From Tubiluchus corallicola (lineage: Eukaryota > Priapulida > Priapulimorpha > Priapulimorphida > Tubiluchidae), in contig JAQGDQ010000095.1 of assembly GCA_030141605.1 (NCBI GenBank), forward strand, positions 124,001 to 188,000: a stretch of DNA of 64,000 nucleotides. The letters are read 5' to 3'. Shown in pieces: positions 38,690-49,369 of this stretch. The notes under the pieces are model-generated. The model was not told where the DNA came from. It did not search any database and saw only the letters and a list, made by a program, of their open reading frames with translations. The position numbers and the translations under genes are program-made. How positions within the stretch are numbered: position 1 is the stretch's first letter; each line of letters opens with the position of its first letter.

Positions 38690-39010
38690 AAAAGAATTTT
38701 GCACATAAATCAGAACATAACCCACACCATACCACTCCACCACACCATACCACTGCACCGCACCACCCACATCACACCACACCCTGCCACTAACACCACA
38801 CACACCACATCATCAATACCACACATTGCCACCAGGCAACACCCTACCATCTCACCACACCATACAACCCACACAAAATCAAATCCACCGCCTCAGATGG
38901 TGATCAAAGTGTTGATGATGATGATGATGGTGGCAACGATGACGACACCTATAGCACCAGCACCAACAGCACAGCTTCACAACAAAACCATACCAAACAT
39001 TTTCCACAAA
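38690..39010 (+). repeat. CAN-rich low-complexity tract
   Basis: Dominated by degenerate ACACCAC/CCATACCACT units, then a GATGATGATG run near 38914-38929, then CACCAGCACCAACAGCAC. It produces open frames rich in Thr and His by composition only. A similar tract occurs inside foldback copy B (60003-60300). A shared TTTTGCACATAAAT motif at its left edge resembles TTTTGTGCATAAAT in the neighbouring tandem unit. Confidence 0.5.
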
Positions 39011-39049
39011 GTCGAAACTCTGTACTATAATAAATGCTGTTAGTCTATT

Positions 39050-39768
39050 TACCAATGATCAATAATGTGCGGACATTTTGTTTGCTGCTTCTCAGATGAT
39101 AATAAGCTAACACAGCATACTTGCACGCATAATCTATAACACTGTAGAATGGCGGGTGACAACAATGCATGGAACAGCCGCAAAATCTCAAGCTCAGAGA
39201 CAATGGATGTTCCAAATAGCGTGCAGCACAGGGGGGTAGAAGAAGAACTTCGAAATACACCCCCTCCCGTTTCGTCCAGTATACATCTCTGCCAACAAAA
39301 CCTTCAACATTTTGTAGACCGGTTTGTCCTTTTTCTGCGAGTGTGTTTATTTTTCCCCAACATGCCCAAACAGTTGCACAAATTGAGTTGTCCTAGAGGT
39401 TTTATGAGCAGTTTTCTGCAAAATTTGCGTGGTTGGGTCCGGGAAAACACCCGTCACGGGGCGTTGTGGCCCTACCCCGAATTCTAAATATGACTATTAC
39501 ACCCATCACTGAACGGGCTATTCAATCATTACCAACATCACCCAAAGCCCTTCCGGATCTCTAGAAATAAGAGGTATAAGTTTTGCAAAAAATGGGCAAA
39601 AATGGTTATTTTTGGAGGTTTTTCGGCCCCCGTTCCTCCAGGTGGGCCCGATTCGAAAAATAAACCCCCAGGTGCGAACCCTTGGGTGGAGACCTTTCAT
39701 TTGATATATATATATCGTCGAAAATGGTGCCGTCGTCGCAACTGTAGCCTCGTCGGCGGTCATACATC

Positions 39769-39804
<36 letters not shown>

Positions 39805-40620
39805 AGCGAAATTAATATATAGACTAGCAAAGGCCCTGCAAAACATTTTGTGCATAAATACACTTATAATCAATAATACGCGAACATCCATGATCCTACA
39901 TAGTCCTTATTTATAACACAAAGCCAGTAGCTGCTTTTACTGAATTAAGGTTATAAGGTTATACGCAGAGTATAATGGATGACGTCCGAACAATGGCTTT
40001 GCGTCAGCAGTTTTCCAAGCGAAAATTGCCAAAAATGGAACATCTAATTAACTCGTTGTCACTCCTCTTGGTGGATGTGTCCTAAAATATAGCCCACATC
40101 ATCGTGTAGCCCTGTTTTTCCTCTTTCTAAAAAGCCATATATATCCTTCCAAGAGTCACACTAAACGCCACTAGAACGTTTTTTCTATAGGCCGTTTGAT
40201 CAAAATTTCGAAAAAATTGGGAGTTGGGTCCTGAAAAACGCCCGTTACAAGATGCACAGGCCCTCTAGCAAATTCTAAACACACCTACTACACCCACCAC
40301 TGAACCATTACTGACGCTGCTCCCAGCACGTTCCCGTTCTCTACAAATTAGAGGTATAAGTTTTGCAGTTTTTTACAAAAAACGCCTGAAAATGGCCATT
40401 TTTGGAGGTTTTTCGCTCCCCGTTCGTCCTGGTGGGCCCGATTCGAAAAATAAACCCCCAATGACATGACACTAGATCGAGACCCCTTGTTTGATATATA
40501 GATTGCTGCAAATCGTGCCGCCGTCTAAGCTGTAGCCTTGAATCTTATATATATATATATATACATATATACCAGCAAAACTAATATATACGATGACACG
40601 GTACATTACTGTATGGTATA
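39050..40620. repeat. Tandem duplication of a unit of about 0.8 kb
   Basis: Copy 1 (about 39050-39858) and copy 2 (about 39860-40620) share blocks in the same order: ATCAATAAT...CG(A/G)ACAT (39057, 39869), a GTTGGGTCC...CACCCGT-like block (39433, 40214), AGAGGTATAAGTTTTGCA (39570, 40350), TTTTTGGAGGTTTTTCG (39609, 40399), GTGGGCCCGATTCGAAAAAT (39642, 40432), a CCGTCGT/CCGTCTA...CTGTAGCC block, and an (AT)n run followed by TATACCAGC. A remnant near 38680 hints at a third copy. Non-coding, GC-richer than its surroundings, located just past the CATSPER1 3' end. Confidence 0.75.
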
Positions 40621-40787
40621 TGGTATTACTGTGAAATCATAAATTTTTTAACCTGTGTAATTCACTTGGAATGGTACGTCGCAAAAATATCATTTCACAA
40701 ACCAGGCTTTAAAGGGTAATTCGTAAAAACTTAGCTGTTTTGAGGTTTACAGTAAATAGTAGTATGTTATCAGCAAGGCTAATCAGT

Positions 40788-43700
40788 TTAGTCATTCAAG
40801 CTTAAATCTTTTGACCAGAAAATTATTAAGTGATATGCAAGACTTACCTCCATGCACACATCGGTTAACAAGTCAAGGGTTTTACTAGAGTTGTTTAACA
40901 AATGCATATGGTGTTCAAGTGCACATAAGAGTCTCATATATTCCCCTAGCATTTCTTTCTGGCTGAACAACAAATTAAATTAACTTTACTTAAAAATGAT
41001 GTAGCTCTATAATAGCATACCATATTTCAACTGCTGTCAAAAGGTAAAAGGAAGTGTAGAGATAAAGCGCGTAATACAGAAAGAAAGAGATGGATGGAGG
41101 AAAACGGATGAAAAGAGGAGGAAAGACTGGAAAAGAGCAATATTACTTTGTTGATGGTAACAACAGTAATGTTGACGTTACAGAAGACTATGTGCAGTAC
41201 GTATTAACAACTTGAATAAATAAGATTATATTGTACTGGACAAGCTTGTAGAATATTAAAAACTATCAGCTGTGCAGCAACATCTGTTAGCATTATCAAC
41301 AGGCCTGCATATCTACAACTGAAGATATAACTGGATTACCAAAATTACATTTTGAAGAGCAGTTACATCAAATTGCTTCAGCTAGAGTTAGTTTGCCATA
41401 GATTTATTTTTTCAAAGTTGCAATACAAGCTAGGATTACATCAGCAGTGTTTGATGCGACATCATGTAAGTCATTGTAGCTTACCTGTAAGTATATTCTG
41501 AGTCGTCATAATAGTAGTGAACTGTATGTCGGTCTTCCTGTTCATCTTGATCTGAAGCTTCGTCATCACTTTCTGCCTGTTTTTCTTCAGGGTGATCTTC
41601 AAAGCCACCTACAGCAAGCTTGCTATCGCTCTCTATACCCCCGACATCACTTTTCTTTCTCCGAAGCCGGTTCGATTCTTCCAATGTTAGTTGAAAATTG
41701 TCTACAAGCACGGCCACAAACAGACTAAAACATAAACACTGCCATTTTTATGCTTAGAAAAGTACATAAAATTGTTGCAGATATTTTTTTGTTCATCAGG
41801 ATGGCTGGCTCTGTAAGACTTAATGTTGAAAATGAAATAACTTTATTTTTGTGAAGCTTAGTGTTTTTTAGAGTGGCAGCTCGTGTGTAGGTATTGCAGC
41901 ACCCCCTGTTTTCACTCATTACTATCGATAATATTCAATATAAGTCTTTTTTCTTTTTTTTATACTTTTGCGGAACCAGAGCACAATTTGTGGGAAAGTA
42001 CAACTTGCTTCACAACCAAAGGTACATGGTGTTTGGCTGTTATGCGCATGCGGCTAAGCGCGCACGTCTGAGATAACATGCTGTACCCTAGTGTCTGGTG
42101 CTAGATAGAAAAAGTATTGTCTCTAACACAGTAACAATTGCCACGTGCATACTGTCTACCATCATATTCTTGGATGTGATAAAGTGTAAACTTAGCGTGT
42201 GTGTTTAAAACATAAATTATTTAATAATGTACGCCTTGCATCCCCAAAAAATAAGTTCTGTGACTGTAAGTGAACAATAACAGCTTAATTTTTCACAGTT
42301 GTCTCTCCATGAGAAAGCTTCAGTTAAGAAAAGAGGCCGTTCAACACCTGGTCTTCAAATATAACTACAACATTATGTTACGTTTTATACACTATTAAAA
42401 CAAAGGCTAAAAATTTTCTGAAGCAGCACCCCCACTAATTTTAGCTACGAGCCGGCAATGGTTTTTTATATTTTTGTAAATAATGACTCATCCCCACCAT
42501 TATCCAGGTTTATGCTGTTAGGTTACGGAATACCTAAAAATCAAAATTCACCAATTTAGTTAAGCTTAGACGAAATGAGGTGAAAGAACAGCGGCAGCTA
42601 GAAAACGGGAAATGCGGGAGATAGAAGAGTCTTTAGAATGGAGCGAAAAAAATTGTTTCATTCTTGTGCATTTGTGGGGGTGATAAAGGCAAAAACTGAT
42701 TATTTAAACTTTTTTCTGAATACGTTCTCTTCTTTTTATGGTTTACAGTCATTACTCAGCTGCTCTCACAAATTTTCCACCAAATTTTTATAAATAGTTT
42801 AAAAGGTATGACTAGATTTGAGTTGATGAGGAAGGCAAATTTTGGATTTGGTATTACTAGTCATGTAGTTACAAATTACAAGACAACAATTATATGAAAC
42901 TTGAAAGTTAAACAGGCCAACGAAAAGTTGACTTATAATGCAGTTCGATATAGCTGTTAGCTTATTGTTGTAATAAGACAACAAATGCTGTGCCAACAAA
43001 AAGAAGAAGCTACTGAAACGCAATGCTCACAAAAATGAAACCTAAAATGTATGCGCTTTAAATAAAATGCAATGTGTATACTTACTTCAGAAAGACGAAA
43101 TATTCTACAATTATGTACAATATCAAGAAGAGAAAGATATGCCAAGCACCTGAAAGATACAGAATAACGATTGTACTAAAAGATTTAACAGAAAACTTGT
43201 GTGACTGCAATTCAGTATTGCATTCATAGACGATTATAAATACCTAACCTAATTCATTGGACCAAATTCAACTTACAATTACATAATGGATTTGTGATAA
43301 ATTAATGGTAATAACCCTTGTCTTTGTCAACTGCATCACTGTAAATGTAGAACCAGTCGTCAAGAGTCAATAGTTGAAACAAAGTGAATGCAGCTATTCC
43401 GACATTTCCAAATCGGTCTGGGTCTAACTTACGGTACAAACCTGTACCTATTACGGCAAACATATCTGAGAAACAGTTAGAGAATAATGTTCTTATGGAA
43501 TACATACATACATAACTCGAATGATAAGTTAATCATTAAGCAACAGAATTAAAGCACACATTAATCCAAGCTAGTAGCAAGATGCTAACTACAGAGAATA
43601 ATTACTGTTACTAGAAATTCTCATCTGTGGATGATCATTTTTTAAACAGAGACACAAAATTAAAATTGCCAAGGTCAACAAAACAATTTTTTATTTTGCT

Positions 43701-46700
43701 ACTAAAAGATACAGATAAAAAGTGTCATAAGACCAACTATTGCCCCCATTGATTGCATTGACTGCAGGCAGGTATTCATAATCACTTGTAGGTTACTCAG
43801 AAATCTGCAAAAAGAAATTGTTTTCCTAGGATTAATTACCGAGCCAAATTTTTTTTAGCAAATGGAATAAAAATTCTTTTAAAAATCCTTGATTTTTAAA
43901 TCCAGCCCTAAATCTTCATTATGTTGTTGTTTGTGGTGGTGTTTTTGTTTTTGTCACATTTATCTTTGAAAGCTATCACAAGCCACAGTTTCCTTTGTAG
44001 GAGGATGAAATTTTTGTATGAAGATATTACCGACTATTTTGTAGACTGCAGTGGAGCTTGATTTAGCACACTCTCAATATGCCCCTTAAATGGATCTACT
44101 TTCAAGACTTTTATAAAAAAAACGGATCCATGGAAATAGTATAAACGCTTCTCGTGATTTTCCAAGAAAACTTTACAAGAAATGACTGATGAGCAAACAG
44201 GTTATGCCAGATCCAAGTGTGTCATTTTTAATTATATTCCATACCTGACCAGTTCAGCTGTTCATACCTGATTGTTCTGAGTACTCGAAGAGCACGTAAC
44301 GCTCTGACAGAGCGAAAGATTCGCAGCAGTCTGAATATAGCTGCACCACTGAAACCGCCTTTGCCTACGAGAAATGGTAGCATGAAGTCAAATACGTTAA
44401 CAAGAACAATTGTGAAATCTGTAACACAAAAAAATTTAAGACATAAAAATTTCAGAAAGCTAAATTACTACAATTGAATGGTCGACGACTGGTCATACGT
44501 GTGTGCACTTATAGCTACCAAAGTTGTTCCCAACTTATAGCCAGCAATGATGAGTTTGTTCCCGACTCAATATTGAGTAAAGCCGGGTTCAATACTTGTT
44601 TTGGGCCTTCGCAAGTACCACACCGCCATTTGCTATTTTACTTCATGAGGAATATGATTTACACATTCGAACATGGCTAGCTAAGACACCACTACCAGTT
44701 TAGTATCTTGTGATATTATCTTAAAGCTAGAACATTCTTGATAACGAAAAAAGTGTGCCCAACCAACACAACCATTTACACTGAATAGGACTGTCACTGT
44801 AGACCCTGCCATTGAGTGCAAGATCCTAATTTACAAAGTGACAATCCCTTTTGAACCTGTTTGTGTATGAACAGCAAAATGGGTTCTAATCCACTATGCA
44901 TTCCATAAGAATCGCTGACCGATATCAACACCGTTTCAACCAAACTGTAAACTTTAGATAAAAACAAGTCTGTTTTTGTTGTTACTGTTGTTGAATGCAA
45001 GTGAGCGTCAATAAGCATAGTTTTCCAAATAATTATTATACAACAGTTATTTACCTAATATATTCCAGCCATCTCGAAAATAAATTCTTTCCCACACAAA
45101 TATTTTGATTACAGCTTCCATAACATATATTCCCAGAAAGACAGAATCAACGCATTGAAAGTACCACCCTAAAAATAATAGAATTCGCTTTAAAAATTGA
45201 TCCTTTGAAGAAAACATAGACTACTCATTCTAAGGAAGTTTTACTGATTATATAATAAAAGTACAAAATAATATACAGCAGACACCCTGTCCTACAATCG
45301 ACTCTGAGGTTGGAAAAGGGCCACAAGGCCTCTTCAGAATTTATCTCATTGGATAGAAGAGTCATGGTCAAGTTAGGAAATAGAGAAAGGATGGCACTGA
45401 TCCTTAACCACACATGGCCCATGCTCATAAAAACAAACTTTACAAATAAGATAAAGAAGTCTAAAGCTGCACATTGGTATTAACTTACAAATAAGCTACA
45501 ACTAGAGTATTTTTAATTAAGCCTAATTTAAATACTGCGTATATTATAATTAAAGAACTACAGGAAATGCACACCAGCTCGAATAGCTATGGCTTCGAAT
45601 GTTTGTGCTATCAACATAGCAGTGTTCAGCAAAATAACAAGAAGAATGAACCCAGAAAAAAATTTAGAGTCTACGTATTGATGCATAAGCAAATGGAAAG
45701 GTCCAGCTTTTGACAACAGTTCCCTTACTGCCTTCTGAACCTGCTGTTGTTCTATTGCTTGTTCAGTCATCCTATAAGCTGACTGGTCAAGTTTCCCAAA
45801 CTTTACACGAGCTTTGTGAGCAATCTCATGAATTTCTAAGATTTCTTTTGCATTGTGAGTGTCTGTAAAGTTTGAAGCCTTCCTGTCAAACACCATGTTG
45901 CTCATATTTGGACTGGACGCCCTCATACTCAGTGCAGACAACGTGCTTTCACGATGAATACGTCTGATTGACTGGCGGCGTATGTGCTCCAGAAACTCAT
46001 CATGGGGAGATGTTAAACCACTGTCATCCACTGAAATGTCACAAGACTAATTTTACAATACATTTACTACCACTTAAATCACATATACGTTGATTGCTTG
46101 AAGTGCACTTACTTTTGTGCAAAGTGCAGTTGCCTCTGGTATAATATAATGCTATAATGTGAATTGCAATTATACATTTAACCTGCATATTTTATAATTT
46201 TATTTACCAGTCACACAAATTTCATCAGGGTCTGAATACATAAAATGCAGCCCAACATATATTTTTTGCCACCGTCATGGCAAATATAACATTAATGCTT
46301 TACACCGTGAAATTTTATTTCATGACTAAAACAATTTTTATGAGACAGGTTTATATGTCTCATATATTATATTATATAACGCTTTAATTACAGTGAAAAG
46401 GAGAGAGACAGACAGAAGACAGGAAGAGAGCAAAAGAGAGTGGCAAGAAGTTTTTAGGTTTTCAGTGCTTAGTTACACAACTTCTCCACAGAAATGATTT
46501 CTGCAGTTTTACCGAGCATCATACAACAATATTTTTGTAGAAGTAGTCAGCTCCACTACTGAATCAGCCATTTGCTTTACAAATGGGACAAGTCAGCCCA
46601 TAATCTCAGCGGAGCTTATTATCCTTGCCGAGCGCGTGCGACTCCATTAAAAAGTCAACAATAGCCATTCAATAGTATATTGAAGGAGCGTTAGCTCTAA

Positions 46701-46749
46701 ATAGAAACATGACAATTATGATACCAGTGCTTTCACTTGGGTTCCTCAT
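40788..46749 (-). CDS. CATSPER1: Cation channel sperm-associated protein 1 (CatSper1)
   Basis: CatSper1 is one of four pore subunits of the pH-sensitive calcium channel of the sperm flagellum. Exons in transcript order: 46749-46725, 46030-45575, 45168-45055, 44418-44268, 43804-43713, 43465-43316, 43149-43086, 41724-41485 and 40962-40848 or on to 40788. Phases close throughout, giving 488 residues if the last exon reads through to TAA at 40788. One six-helix unit is visible: S1 (FILLVILLNTAMLIAQTF), S2 (WYFQCVDSVFLGIYVMEA), S3, S4 with Arg every third residue (FRLLRIFRSVRALRALR), S5, a pore with the CatSper filter TLDDW, and S6 ending LFVAVLVDNFQ. YRKLDPDRF before the pore matches human CatSper1 rather than CatSper2-4. 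The N-terminus is Ser/Arg-rich and short, without the vertebrate His-rich region. After S6 comes an acidic Glu/Asp stretch, then a helical tail. A strong GTAAGT at the end of exon 9 leaves the true C-terminus uncertain. Confidence 0.9.
41871..42460. mobile_element. hAT-like MITE, 590 bp, in CATSPER1 intron 7
   Basis: Identical 8-bp flanks GTTTTTTA (41863-41870 and 42461-42468) bracket ends GAGTGGCAGCTCGTG and CTACGAGCCGGCAATG, an imperfect inverted repeat whose (A/C)GTGGC(A/G)GCTCGT form resembles known hAT ends. Both ends also carry a GCAGCACCCCC block (41899 and 42423). No transposase frame is present, so it is non-autonomous. The T-run in the target site makes the duplication slightly less decisive than usual. 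Confidence 0.7.
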
Positions 46750-47700
46750 CTTATTGAAACCTGCAACACACCACCTAAAAAATATAGAGAGTATAAAAAA
46801 ATATTGATAAAGAAATTTTTGCACAGCAAGTGGTTTTACAAATAAAGAACTTGGTCAATTCGCAACCATCAATTGTTGCGTTAAAGCAAGCATAAAATGA
46901 AACCTAGAGATTACTTTATTTAACATCGGTTTGGAATACAAAAGAACATTAGTCTGTAAAGGCTACTGTCCGACATAAATACAATAATCCTAGTAAGGCT
47001 AATATCCAGAATAAAAGTTTAGCACCTAATTAAAATACCTAAAATTATGTAGCCTAAGCCCTAAGGATTAAAGAATATGTGATTAAAACAGAAGGATATG
47101 AAAAAGTTCATTTAGAAGATTAAGAAGGAAACAACTAGAAAATACAAAACCCAACACCCTGAAAACAACATATTTAGGAGATGAGAGGTGGTAAGGTAAG
47201 GAAAACAAGGTAAGGTGAGCTAAGAATTCCTGAAATGAAAGGAGGCAAGACAAGATGAAATAACAAGAACAACCAGACTTTAGCATTACAATGTTTTCTG
47301 TACGTTGCATCTGTTTGGCCTCAAAATTGTCAAAGAATATTGTGCTTTATCTGTTTTGGAAGAAACGGTCATGTTTACACCACAGCAACCACCAAATTAA
47401 GACCTTCTGCACCATAGCAACCGCTGGACTTGCGACAGGTCGTGCAATCTATTGTCCAACATTCCGTTTACCGCATACATCACATACTTTTTTAGCAAAA
47501 TGTGCAAGATCCCACATATGAACATTCATGATCCTCTGGTGTTGCGACCTTTCAACCCTAGGTCATTCAATTTGACACTTGACATGCATCTTGTGCCAAG
47601 GTTGCTGCACACCAAAAGTCCATGACCTGAGACAAAAGGTTTTGGCTAATTGTAGAAAATCAAGTCAAATGTGGACGATGCGCTACAGGCGCTGCATGAC

Positions 47701-48055
47701 GGCAATAATAATAATAATAATAATCTTTTATTTATCTTTTAACACACACAGTTACAATACGATTAATTTAGCAACAAAAATGTGAAGAAAGGGCAGCGAA
47801 AGACCAATTGGTCATCTAGTCAGCTGCCCTTTGGTTAGTGATGAACATTTTTTTAAAGGCGCTATGCTACAGTGTATTAGTGTTAGTACTGCTTATAATA
47901 AAAACTAAATTGTTAGGAATGACATAAAATTGATAATGATATGCTTATAATGTGTTAGTACAATTCATACACAGTAATAATAAGTGCATATAAATAATAG
48001 GTCCCTTGACTCCCCTTACTGACTAAAGTCAGGGGACCTAAAAACCATAAGATAT
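47701..48055 (-). mobile_element. 3' end of a non-LTR retrotransposon (LINE), minus strand
   Basis: Read on the minus strand, GTCCCCTGACTTTAGTCAG, GGGAGTCAAGGGACC and GGGCAGCTGACTAGATGACC lead to AATAAA (47727-47732) and a terminal (ATT)n run (47704-47724). A polyadenylation-like signal plus a trinucleotide tail is typical of CR1/L2-like LINE 3' ends. Coding sequence is absent, so this is a 5'-truncated insertion. Confidence 0.6.
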
Positions 48056-48493
48056 ATATATATATCCTTACCTTACCTCGTTTTTATTATCCTTATCCTT
48101 GGACGTATACAACACTAGAAAATTTTAGAATTTTCTTTGAACAGAAAAATTACACAGGCATGCCATTAATGTTTTAAACCCTTGTAATGTTATCTTAATC
48201 AGTTATTTAACAATCAACTGATTATTAAATTACAGGTAGCCACATCAATAAAACAAGTTTCAATATAAAAGCATAAAATATCACTTTCATTTCTAGTAGT
48301 ACGCTTAAACTGTAATAAAATATTATCAAATCAAAACCTTAAGAAACGAGAAATAAGTATGTTACAACTTAGTCAACTTAAGAAATTACTTTAATGAGCA
48401 AATTGAAAAACTGATTTGGCTCTCGAAGCTACGTTGATCTAATGTTTCCAGTTATGGATGACTTTCTTAAATAAAACCTTTCTTCATGAAGTT

Positions 48494-48556
48494 ATTAACA
48501 CTAACAGTAACACTAACACTAGTAACACTAAGTAACAGTAACACTAACACTAACAG
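48494..48556. repeat. TAACACTAACAG-type short tandem repeat
   Basis: About 60 bp made of hexamer variants AACACT, AACAGT and AAGTAACACT. It is a local microsatellite without further structure. Confidence 0.7.
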
Positions 48557-49369
48557 ACAACTTAATCATCACTATTCCAAACTCAGACAAATGAAACCGA
48601 ATAAAGTGTTTGTACCAGTATTTTAAATGGTTTACAACAAGCAAGCAAGAAACAGCGCAATCAAGACACGAAGATATGTATACAAAGATTTTAATACAAG
48701 ATAATTATCCTGCAGTTTAACAAGTGCTATGCAGGTATTATGGTAAGCAGACATTTTCTCTCAATAAGTTCTCTGAACATAGTACGCATATGTAGCGCAT
48801 TAATACAGAATTAACAAGATAAACTTAACCTTAAAATTTTGTTTCTTTACACTTTTTTCTAAACGTACAACATTTTGGAATTTTAGTATATAATTTGCTC
48901 ACTGTTTGCAAATTCTCAAAACAAAACAAAATTATTAAAGCGCGGGCGAGCAGCACTACTTTTTAGGAAGCTGCAACTGCTAGCGTATGTGACTGAGTGC
49001 TATGGCATATCTTTGAAGTGGCGCCGACACCGGCTACGAGTTATAGTCAATCAGCGTATACTACAGTATACAGTGACTTCTACTGGTTGGTAGTTGGGGC
49101 CGAATGGTGTGGTTGCAGCGAAATGCCGAACAAAGGCGGTGCTGCCGAAAGAAAGAAGATATTAAACTGATTAATAGTTAAAGTTGTGGCGGTGGTAGTA
49201 AAACTATGCTACTGGTAGTGATAACCATTGATTGTCTGTTTTGATAGTCAATGATTGGTGATTGGCCATAAATGCTTTCTACCAACTGCAAAGACGATCA
49301 AGAACTTCTCGTCTACATACAATTCTAGTCAACGCCAAAAGAAATATCACAAGATAGAACAGCGTGAAA

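Larger units (their letters stand above)
46750..49369. promoter_or_regulatory. Intergenic region between divergent CATSPER1 and the PTK7-like gene
   Basis: The CATSPER1 start exon is preceded by an acceptor (TTGCAG at about 46761), so its transcript begins further right, in an upstream non-coding exon. The right end (about 48940-49190) is clearly GC-richer (AAAGCGCGGGCGAGCAG, GTGGCGCCGACACCGG) and is the likely promoter of the PTK7-like gene. Repeats in the middle are listed separately. No coding exon was seen. Confidence 0.45.

Noticed and set aside
38699-39043. 114-codon Thr/His-rich frame
   Set aside because: Pure low-complexity ACC/CAC sequence; no start context or family resemblance.
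39777-39802. (TA)n run as a possible regulatory site
   Set aside because: A microsatellite present at the matching place in both copies of the 0.8-kb repeat; no other evidence.
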